A stretch of DNA of 64,000 nucleotides. It comes from Lumbricus rubellus (taxonomy: Eukaryota > Annelida > Clitellata > Crassiclitellata > Lumbricidae). The stretch lies in assembly GCA_945859605.1 (NCBI GenBank), contig OX243814.1:33142475-33206474 (forward strand). The letters run 5' to 3'. Made by a program: the position numbers and the translations under genes. Positions 50,501-62,400 of the stretch are shown here, piece after piece. Below the pieces are notes generated by a model, which saw only the letters and a list, made by a program, of their open reading frames with translations, did no database searches and was not told the origin of the DNA. Numbering within the stretch: position 1 is the stretch's first letter; each line of letters begins with the position of its first letter.

Positions 50501-53500
50501 AACATTAGTTTCATATGTATATATATTAAATATAAATATATAGATTTAATTATATATAAATTTATGTAGATGTATGTAAATATGAATTGCCTTTAAGACT
50601 GTAAAGTTTCATTTAAAAATTCGTATGTTTGGCCAAGATATGGGCTAAAAACCAAAGAGAGTTTAAGGGGGATTACTTTATTTTGCCGCACCCTGTATAT
50701 ATAATAAAATTATATAATGGATAACGTATGAGACATACTTAAGATGTCAGCTCCTCCATTGTTGAGTGGTGGAAGCCACTTCAACGTGCAAAAGTCTTTA
50801 TGGATGTCCAAGACCTGGAGGTTCTGCGGTGCTGCAGGTGGACCTGAGAAAGAAACACACCACCAGAAAATTGGAGCAGCTCGGAAAAGCTGGGAAAATA
50901 ATTAACTATTAGAGATTTATTTCAGATACTATTTCAAAGATCAAGCTATTCGTAACTGCCTTCATAAAGCAGAGTGCAGAAAAATAAAACACCAGAAATA
51001 ACCCAATGTTGTTAACCCTTTAATGCCGAGATGGTAGCAAATGGTATGGGAAATCTATACCCTCCGGCATAAAAGGGTTAATGAGCTTACATATCTTCTT
51101 CGCTGCTCTGACGGGAGGCGTTGCAAAGGTGAATCCCCCGACTCCAGCGTCAGTGATTGCTGCCACACGGTACTCGTAGTCCTGACCCTCTTCCAGGTCA
51201 CCGACAGTGGCAGCCTCTCCAACGAATGGGCTGTTCTTCACCTTTTCCCACTGGCCACCAAGTGTCCTCTTTTCCAACTGGTAACCTGGAAAAGAAAAGA
51301 TTAATGCATGTGAGATGTAGATTTGGAGGAAGATGCAGAGAATATCTTGGAAAGAAAAAAGGACAAATGAGTGGGTGCCCACAGAAATTGGTATCGATAT
51401 GGATGAGCAGTTACAACAAACAGTGCTAAGAAGAAAGTTGGATTTCTTTGGTCATGTCATGCGTTCAAATGGTTTGGAGAAAGATATGATGCTGGCATGC
51501 GGTGAGGGGAGGAGAAAACAAGGGCGACCAAGGAAAAGGTGGTTGGACGATGTTCAAGAAACAACAGGAATGAATCTGGAACAACTAAGAGAAGCGACAT
51601 CAGAAAGAAAGCAATGGAGAAGGCTGGCCTTGACGATTGCTAGAGTTCAACGAACTGACAGCACAAGGTGACAAGGTGAACCTGGAAAGAACCACAGCAG
51701 GTCTGCTAAGACAGAGATGATCTTCCCCAATGGCAAAAATCGCCAAAATTAACCAGATGACATCAATAATTACCATAATGAATTTAATAATTTCAACAGT
51801 CGAGTAAAATCATAAATGTCATCGAGACATCAATAGAGTAGGTATTAATGCACGCTATATTGAAGTCCAGATGCATACAAAAAGCACAAGTGCACAAGTG
51901 TACCAGACTATACTAACACATTATAACCCACTTGGATGCTTACACATGGGGCAAAATGGGGTACTTGCCCCTCTCGGAATTCACATCCAAATATGCCAGC
52001 CCACATCAGGTGCGATAATGTGTCCCTGTTTTGAAATTTTGCCGCTTCTGCGTCATATCTAAACGCATGATTGCACAATATGTAAATATTGATATTAAAT
52101 CGTCAATTCTCTCTCGGTACCTTTAACTGGGCTTCCACCATCAGACCATGGCTTCGTCCAAGTCAGATCCATGGAATGTGGTCCGACACTCTCCACAGAA
52201 AGTCCTCCTGGAGGAGAAGCTTTGGCTGAAAGAAGAACGAGAAAAGAAATCGCGCTTTTCAGACAAAGACTGTGTTTACATGAATTTGATGCAAAAGCAA
52301 CTACAGTATGACCAGCAGTCACAGATGACTTTGCTACAGAATCTGTCATCATTCAAGTCACACGCAGTTCTGGTTTCTTCTTTATAGCATCACCGTAACT
52401 TAAATTGTGGACAAGCTTTAAGTTAACTGGAGTCCGTCTTGTTAAGTTTGATTTCAACCATAAACCATACTTGTTACGAGTTCATGCAATCATACCTTGT
52501 ACATTGTTGGGCACAACAATAGATTTGATTTGAACTCAGGCAGTATCAACAACAGTGACAAAACACTAACGCAATAAAGCACAATACAATGTGTTTTCTG
52601 CATGACAATGAGATATGAACATGGCATCCGAGACTAACCAGCTTTTGGTTTGGTGGTCACTGGCTTTGACGGGTTGCTAGGCTCACCGAGACCAGCTGTG
52701 TTCTTAGCCAGAACACGGAACTCGTACTGATGACCTTTTTCCAGTCCTTCAGCTGAAATTGAATAAAATATGTTCAAATAAAATCACACAAATACATAGA
52801 TTCATTTGATTCATATACACATGAGCTGCATGTAGGTACGGCTGTACGCGTCTGACATTTACTCGTTGTCTTTTACAGGGTCTATTAAAAATCATACTTC
52901 AGATTAAGTTCTACATAACTGGTAGTACAGTATTTGCCATTTGTACGTAAATAGATGTTATAGTACAAGCAAAAGTGCAAAGGAATTTCTAAAACTATTA
53001 GTAGGCAGAATGGGAAAAAATGCTCCAAACTCTTATTAAGTAAGTAAGTAAGTAAATATGTAAATATGATTAGCTACAATGATAATTCTAAAATTCGGTT
53101 ACCAGTAAAATTTGTCTCCTTGCAGGGCATCTTCTCATTCAGAGCCATCCATTGGTTGTTTCCCTTTTCCCGGACTTCAACGACATAACCGCGAACTTTG
53201 TCACCGCCATCGTAACTCGGTTTTGTCCAAGAAATCGTCACGCTATCCTTGTCCACATCTTCTACCTGCGGTACACCAGTCTTACCAGGCGCGTCTGTTC
53301 AACGACCAGAACATACATTGTTATACAATACAATACAATACAATTGACATTTGATAACGCCCTCCTTATAAAGCTCAGAAGTGCACATTGAAGTTTGGCA
53401 GAAAATTAAGAACTATGGGTAGACTGGAAAAAGTAATTTTTCAGTTTATGTTTCTTTATATTCCTTATGAAATTTTCTCTAATGCATCTAGAAATTTATA

Positions 53501-56385
53501 TGAAAAGCTATTCAGAGGCAGCATCCATGCTAGTCTAAATGATGCCAAACATCACTAATTATATCAATACTTATTCCTTCTTTGTGGAATAATCTTCCTC
53601 CACAAATGCAGGCTAAGATTTTGGTGGGTGGCTTAGTCATTTTGATACGTTATTCAAAACTTTTCTTTTCCTTGGATTGCTCATGCTGAGTGACTCTGAA
53701 TAGTCACTTCTGCTAGAAGTGCTTTATAAATGCCCAGATACAATGCAATACAACACATGAACTGTCCCAATAAAGAAAGTAAAACTGTATTGTATTCTAT
53801 TATACATTTGTTAGATTATCCAACTGCAAAACCACAGCAGGCTACAATAATCAATGATTTATTTATTTATATAGCGCCTCTTCAAGAAAGCTACTCAGAG
53901 GTGCTCTCTGATAACAGTGAGTCATTAGTCATTAAGCAAACATCTGTTGAATCGAACAATGCTTTGAAGAGGCGCTATATAAATACTTGAATGAATGAAT
54001 GAATGAATGAATTAGACATAAAAAAGCACTGACCAAAAGGATGTTTCGCAGTGATTGGCTTCTGTGTCAGAAGTGGCTGACTATGTCCGATGTCATTGAC
54101 AGCCGACACTCGAAACTCATACTCCTCTCCCTCGTCAAGTCCAGCGACGTTACACTCCTTCGCGCGGCAAGACCTGCTCACTGGCGTCCAGTTGCCCGCT
54201 TTCTTGTTTCTCATCTCCACCAAATAATGAGTAATTGGCTTGCCACCATCATCCTGAAAGCACATCATCTTACAGACTTATTTTAGGCACACTAGTGCAC
54301 AAAAGAAACCAATTCTCATGTTATTCTTGTATCTATTCTTATTTTTTATTCTCGTTCATTCTCTTTAACACATTCACCGCCTACACGCCATGTTAAATGA
54401 CTGGTTTAAATACGAGATATCTCGTAGCTGGCGGCCAATGTGTTAAAAGTGTCTGGAGATGACGTGGAAAGATGCTGTAGAGGTGGCGATGGACAAAGGA
54501 GAATGGAGAAACTGCGTTGCCCGATGTGCAGACCCACATGGGAAGGATTAAGGTCTAAGGTCTAAGGTCTAGTGCCGGTGAATAAGCTGGTCTCCCTGAC
54601 ATGGCTTTTGTGGGTGCTGAGAAATTCTCAAAGATTTACATAAGGTCATTCTCTTAATTTAAAAAAATTCAAATCACCATTTATTTTTTCTCTATTTAAT
54701 TAAAATACCTTTAAAGAGATCTTTACCTTTGGTTGGCTCCAGGTCAGTTGACATGATTCAGTGGTAACCTTGGAGACCTGAAGAGGTCCTTCCGGTGTTC
54801 CTGGCTTATCAGTCACTGTGACCATTATCTGGGCTTTGTCTGACCCCTTCTGGTTCTTCAGTTTCACAGAATATCGTCCCTGGTCAGACTTAAGTGCTGA
54901 TCGGCAGATAAGAACTATCGTCCCTTCGTCAATCTCAAAGCTGATTCTCCCATCTTCCACTACTTGCTTTGGACCCTAGAAGGAACAAAACAGCCTTGGA
55001 ATGTTAACCATAATAATTAATGTGAAATGTAATGTGCACCGATTCAATTTCTAATTTATAACCAAAAACTTTAGAAAGAGTCTAAGAGTCAATATCATGA
55101 AAGATGGTAGGTTAAGTCATGTTAAGTCAGTCATGTTTCAGTATGTGAAAGTGTGTACAAATGATAAGCAAGACACAACAGTAATAACCTTCTAGGTAGT
55201 TGTAATCTGCTGAGAAATCAAACAGCAGCAAACATATTTCATGCAAAGATTTTCACATGGCTGCAAGTAAAAAGGAACAGAATCAGCAGCCAGTAACCAA
55301 GAAAAAAGTTTAAAAAACAAAACAAAACAAAACAAAGCTCTGTATGAACATCACAAATCAAGACAGAAGAAACAAGCAGACTAAGGAACGGTACGCATAA
55401 TAACCAGAGGACAAAAATTCTGCAAATAATTACAGCACAGAATTAATATCACTAAAGACTTGACAAACAAAAGTGCATTTAAACAACATGGGACTTACGT
55501 TGAACCACGTGACTTGAGGCGCAGGATTGCCTTTGAAGGGAACTTTTATTCGAAACTGTTCTTCTACCGACACGGTAATCTCACTTGTCATCGAATCCAG
55601 AAGAATTCTTGGTGCACCTAAGAGATGGAAAGAAAATCCAATTTACCAACATCCTAACAAACTGTAAGCACAGAATCATCCTACCAGCTGGAATAGCCAT
55701 GGAAAAAATGTCCCATGGATGCCAAAATCCAGATTCTGAGAACAGTAGATACAATAAAACTGCACCACTGGATCTATTCACTAAGTGTAACACTTGTGAC
55801 TTTTGTGAGTCATGCTACAAGACACTATGTATTTTGTAATTGTAATTGTAATCAAGAAAATTTATATAGCATCGTCGGTAGCAAGCTACTTCTAGGATGC
55901 TTTACACACATAACCTAATACAATTGTCAAAGCTCAGCATGAATGCAAACAGCTCGAAAGCAGGTGCAGTTTTAACTGTTTTCTAAAATTTTTGAATTCA
56001 TATACTGACTGGGTCAGTTTCCCTTGTTCAATCAAAGCAAGTCTTCCATGAAATTTCTTTATGACTTACAAGATCAACAATGGTTAAGTTTGCACGTGAA
56101 GAAGTCCGCCAGTGGTATCCTACATCTAATCATCTGAGTATTGCTTGCTGACTGGTCACATTCTGTCCTTAACACATTCGCTGCCAGAACAGGGTGAGAT
56201 GTTAACAGCCTCGTGTGCCAATGTAAAACGAGGGCTAAAAAAATTATTTATTTATTATTTATTTATTAATTTTTTTATTATTTATTTATTTATTTTATTT
56301 TTATTTATCTTTTATTTATTATTTATTATTCATTATTATTTATTATTTATTTACTATTTATTATTTATTACTTATTTATTTATTA

Positions 56386-56427
<42 letters not shown>

Positions 56428-59400
56428 TTTATTTTTTTAAATTTTTTATTTTTTTTTATTTATTTATTATTCATTATTATTTATTTATTATTTATTGTTT
56501 ATTACTTATTATTTATTTATTTATTATTATTATATATTATTTATTTATTGCCTGCTAACCGTAGTAGGCCCTATTGCGTCTACTGAAGTACGTTTTAATA
56601 AAATATAGGTGTAGGCTAATATAGCACAAAACCTGAAAAATTCCATTACCATAAAACTTTTTTAGTCATACTCCACTCCAATTATGTTTCTAGTGTGCCA
56701 AAACAAACACAATTTGACGTCGCGGTGTGCCAGATAACCGTTGTATTGCGTCTACTGAAGTACGTATATATACGTACGTGGCACTTGCCGTGCGCTTAAT
56801 GAAGTACGTATATATACGTACGTGGCACTGAATGTGTTAAAGACAGTGAACATTACAGTACAGCATAATGGCTTCTGAACAGATGCTCAAATCGAAAACT
56901 GCGACTACAGACCATAACTGTATCACATGAAGATAAAGAAACCAAAATGACTGAAACCAGCTCCTACGTGTCCACTGTTCAGTACTCACATGGAGGTGGT
57001 TCCGGCTTTATAGAATCTGACGTCTCAACAAACTGGCCAACACCAGCGTCATTAACTGCAGCAACGCGGAACTCGTACGGCTTTCCTTGAATCAAGCCTT
57101 TGACAGTGTAATCTGTTCTGGTTATGTCTACAGGTATTCTGCAATACAAGACAAAAGATCAATGTCCATTAAACCAGTTGAAGCTTGTTTCAGCATCTTT
57201 CAATTTGCACACAGAAGTTCAATGCCATTGCATTTCAAGGCACGTTTACGCAAATAACCGGAGAGGATGACTGTTGACTCCAGAACAACAAAGCACTAAG
57301 GATGGTTTCTTAGAGCCTAGGGATCCTTTTTACCTTGCACGTAAAAATTAGAGTAATTAAATATAAAATTAAATCAAACTTAAAAGTGAACCAAAGCAGA
57401 AATGGAAAACATGAAGCAGATTATAAGAAACAGAAAAGGCAGAATAAAGTATTTGAAAGATAAATCTGAAAACAAGTACTTGGTCCATTTCTTTGAGCCT
57501 TTCTCTCTCTTTTCAAGCACATATTTCTTCACTGGCTTTCCTCCATCTTTTACAGGAGCTTCCCAAGACAGTGCAATGGAATCCTCTGTGGTGCCAACAC
57601 ACTCGATGATACCTGGCTTACCAGGAGTATCTAACAAATAGAACCAAAACATAACCAGTAAAATATACTAAAAATACAAAACAAAAGAAAACAAGATTTT
57701 AAAGCCATTTTAAACTCAGTGCAGACAGCTCAGCGAACAAAACCCAAAGACAATTTCAGAGTACAGGCCCAGCAGCAGAAATGTCTGCAAACTGCTTTTG
57801 ACCATCATCAAATACTAAAAGTAGGTAACCCTAAGTTACAAACAATATTTTAGTGTAGTAAATGGTATCGGAAATCCTGTGCCCTCGGTTGGTAAAAGGG
57901 TCAAGAAAAGCATAAACGCAACTCTTTCCCCAACCATTTAATTCTTGGTCTGTTTTATATAGTGTTTGCATGCCATGTACAATTGTACATTGTACAACGC
58001 AGTGCATTCGCTAGTTCTTCTCATAAAAGAATACACTTACAATAACAAAAGCAACAAAACTTAAATATAAAACTAGCATCTCGCAAGAGCCCAGCTCTGT
58101 TGAAAAGAAGTGACGAAAGTAACAAACCAAAAGGATATTTTGCTTTGAAGAGCTCAGACGTAACGAGCGGTTTGCTCTCTCCCGTTTCATTCACAGCTGT
58201 GACCCTAAATTCATACTCCGATCCTTCATCCAAATTTTTGGCCGTGGCCTTTGTGTCACCGGGTCCAATGTGACCTGGAACCCTTTGCCACTTGCTTCCA
58301 CCTTTGACCCTCCTTTCCAGGATGTAGCCCTCAAGGCCTGACCCTCCGTCGTCTTTTGGTGGCTTCCACTGCACAGTTATCGATGTTGGAGTAGTTTCAA
58401 TGGCTTCCAAAGGTCCAAGTGGTGGTGACGGAGCATCTACAAAAGAAAATGACAATGAGGATCTGACTCACTGGTTCCACATTATAATAAACAAAGAACA
58501 AGGCTCTCGTGTCTTCAAGAAACAGTTAAAACTGTACTTTATATTAAACTCTTAAGATGAGAGTTGACAGTATGCGTGAAAAGCATCCTAGAAGTAGCTT
58601 GCTACTGACGATGTTATAGAAACTGTCGTAAATACGATATAAATACAAATAACAGACATTCTCTGAGCACTCCCCTCAAAAGGCATTCCTGGGTGAGTGA
58701 CTAAATTTCTCGGCTTGAACAGGCATGAAGGTTGGTGTAACGTGCTCTTCTTCACTGTCCAAATCGTTTCAATAATGCTGCATTTCATGATTAGGACAGT
58801 CAGTTTAGTGCCGAGTTTGCTAGGGACACAAGTAAAACAGAAACCTTATAATATCTTTTTGCCACAGTTGGGATTTGAATTCCTCATCCTGCATGCCAAA
58901 CCACTAGGACAGTGAAGACCTATGACAAACTGAGATAAAGCTGGCAAGGCTGCAAAAATACTGGAAAACTTTCTATCATAATCCACTAAAACAGTTAACC
59001 TCAGAATTGGAACAAGTAGGTAATAAAATTGAGTTACAGTATGGTATGGTATCGGTAGTTTAACTGGCATTAAACATTCTCAAAGGTGACTGGCTTATTT
59101 CTAACAAGAATTTATTAAATCCCATCAAAACTTTTTAAATTCAAAACAAAAGGGTCAGTCAGTTACAAGGCACAGGGCCAAGGATTAAGGAAGACTTACA
59201 CGCCTTTACGTTACAAGACAAGCTAAGGCAGGAATGACAAGAGAAAAGTAGTGAGAGATTACCAAGGACTGTGATTTGAACAGATCCTTCTGCCATTCCA
59301 CTGCTATTTTTCAGCTGCAAAGTGTATGGTCCAGAGTCCTTTCTGACAGCGTCTTTTATTGTCAGAACAACCTCATCCTGCTTCACCTGAATCAACAAAC

Positions 59401-62400
59401 ATTCCTCGATAAGTAACACAACCAAAACATACTAGCAAAAAATACAAAATAATGTAACCAAATATGATCTAAGTATGTAGGGACACATTTATGTAGGGAT
59501 TACATTTATTCTTGTGGGGCGCGGTGGTCTAGTGGTGGCGTCGTTGCCTTGGAGCCGGAAGGTCCGAGGTTCGAATCCACCTCTCCGCGTAAGGACCTTG
59601 GGCAAGTCCTTCACTCACAATTGCTCAGCGCTTCGGCGTGAAACTCCGATGCAGTGTCCGCTCTGCATCGGGAGCGCCTCTGAGTAGCGAGCTTGAAGGG
59701 GCGCTATAACAAGTGCACATACATACATACATACATACATGTAGAAACGAGAGCTGCAAATGCTACCAATCTTAGACCAAGACAACATCACAAGTTCAAA
59801 ATGGATGAACAGAACAAGACAGATGAACATACAACAAGTTTTAAGGATGACAGGATGACTGGGTACTAATATTATAGACTGCGCAAATAATGGTTCATCG
59901 ATGAGACAATAACCCATGACTGCAGTAGATAACATTGGTCAAGATTAAATGCTTCAAACAAACTCTACAACAGTTATTCTTGTGGGGCGCGGTGGTCTAG
60001 TGGTGGCGTCGTTGCCTTGGAGCCGGAAGGTCCGAGATATTTAGGACGCTAGAAAAAAATTCTATTCTAGATGATTCATAAATCATTACATTTATTCTTG
60101 TTTTTCCACACAGAAGTCATGCCACTCTGAACTCTGTGATCATACCCTAGGGTTTGGAATGTCTTCCTAGTTCCATGCTGATACTTTTTCTGAAACCAAC
60201 CTACTTTCCCGGACTGGTGCTATATGAAATTTTTAATGAATGAACGAATCATGAATGAAAATATCTTCTGTACTAAGAAGGTCTAAGAAGTCGAGGTTGT
60301 GCTTTATATCATTATCACTCACAAAATACATTAATTTTATATACATTAAATACATTACTTACATAACAATTTCTACTATTATACTATCAATAGAAGAGTT
60401 GTATTTCTAAGCTACCTCAATGTTGTTCCTGCCATTCTTCTTGATTTCCTCTCCTCCATTTTCCCAGAGAGCAGTAGGAAGAGGCCAGCCTTTAATTGGC
60501 AGGGCAACTTTGATCTCTTGCCCAGCTCTGATCTTTATATCTTTTATGTGGGTAAGATCAATGCTGGGCTTCTCTGTTCATAAAATAAAAGAATATAAGT
60601 TGTTGATTCCATTAATAGAACACAAACGCAATGCTTCAGAAATTAAATTTAACAACAACAACAACAATAATAATAATAATAATAGTAATAATAAAAATAA
60701 TGATAATAATAATAATGCGTGTTTACTCAATTCACAATGACAAACTGCAGCATGACAACATAAAACAGCCGGAACACACGTTACACAAGGCTCAATTTTA
60801 TAACTGTAAGGCAGAATTTTAGGTATTAAGGTAGCAAGTAGTTGAAGGCTGATGCAAACTGAAACCAATGGTAAAGCCAAGCAGACTGTAAGGAAAGGCT
60901 GCCCCATCTGATTACAAGGATGCACCAAGGACCATTTACAGAACACCTGATGACGGCGTTCAATTTCAAGTAATGCAAACAATCAATCATATTACTTCAA
61001 CTAGAAAGCGGTTTAACCAATACTCATCCTTACGCCTCACTATATTCAGTGATTATTCACACTAAGTAAATCTTAAAACAATAGCACACAGTCCACTGTA
61101 ATAACCGTTGCAGAATGAACTTTATGAAATGCCTAATCTAGATAATAACTTCCAAAGGGTCATTCTTACAATGAACAAGGAATCAACAAACAGTCAATGG
61201 CTGCATAATATGAAACCTGCAAAACCATTTATGTTAACTAGCTTAAGGTGCTATGGATTTGAAGTCTCCATGCTTCACAAACCTTTTGGCTTCTCGGCAA
61301 TCACAGGATTGCATGCAGTGCTAGCAGTTCCCAATCCAGCGTCGTTAATTGCCTTCACTCGAAACTGGTATTCCTGGCCTTCCTTGAGACTTGGAATTGT
61401 GCACTGAGTGTCTGTGACCGGCATTGGAGTGGCTTCCGTCCATTCTTCTCCACCCTTGACCTTCACTTCAACAACATATCCTTTGATCTTTCCACCTCCA
61501 TCGTCCTTTGGCTTCTCCCAAGCAAGTGTCATTGAATTCGAAGTGACCTTGTCAACAGTGGGTTGACCAGGTGGACCAGCGGCAACTGCAATCGAAAGCA
61601 CAAGCACGCATTGACTTAACCCTTTAATGCTTGAGGGTATAGAATTTCCCATACCATTTACTACCATCTCGGCAATAAAGGGTTAACCAGACAGTTGATT
61701 CTGTCTGCTAGTTAGTAAATACTGTTGCTTAATGAACAAGAAATCAACCGATGGCATTTAACTCTTTGAACCCGCAGCTCCCTGGTCTGCCGGGTTTAAA
61801 GGGTTAAATCCTACGATGTGGTTAATCGCACCAAACACCCATCTTAGTAGCTGTTGCGCCCCTCTTACTCTACGATAACTCGACCCGGACCACCTTTGGA
61901 CAACTCTTACGGGCAACCCTGTTGACTCGATGCAGCGCTCGTGAATAAGCTGGTGCCCCCCCTACCCTGCGCTTGGCTTTCGCAGTAATGCTTTAGAAAT
62001 TTGTAGATTACGATTACGATTAAATGCGAGACTCACAAACTGGATCTTGGACTCTGTGTGGACCGGTCGATCTGCTTGGCTTGCCGGGTCCTGCCTCATT
62101 GATTGCTATGACTCGAAACTCCCATTCGCTGTCCTGTACGAGATTTGTAACGGTGAAGTCAGTCATCGTGACACGCATCTGATTGGCAGCCACCCAACCA
62201 ACACGACCTTTCAGTGGTGCCATCTCTATCTGGTATCCTGCAACAGTCGAAACAATTTTAAAAATAACAATGTATATTTTATCAACAAGAAAGAATAACT
62301 ATTGTCACTGATATTCATTCATTCATTCATTCAAGCATTTATATAGCGCCTCTTCCAGGAAACTACTCAGAGGCGCTCCCGACTCCAGCACGGCCAAACA

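Noticed and set aside
56145..56558. ORF of 137 codons rich in Tyr, Leu and Ile
   Set aside because: It translates the ATTT/ATT expansion of a mobile element.
59514..59590. Possible tRNA gene
   Set aside because: It is the head of a SINE found four times with the same body and 3' hairpin.
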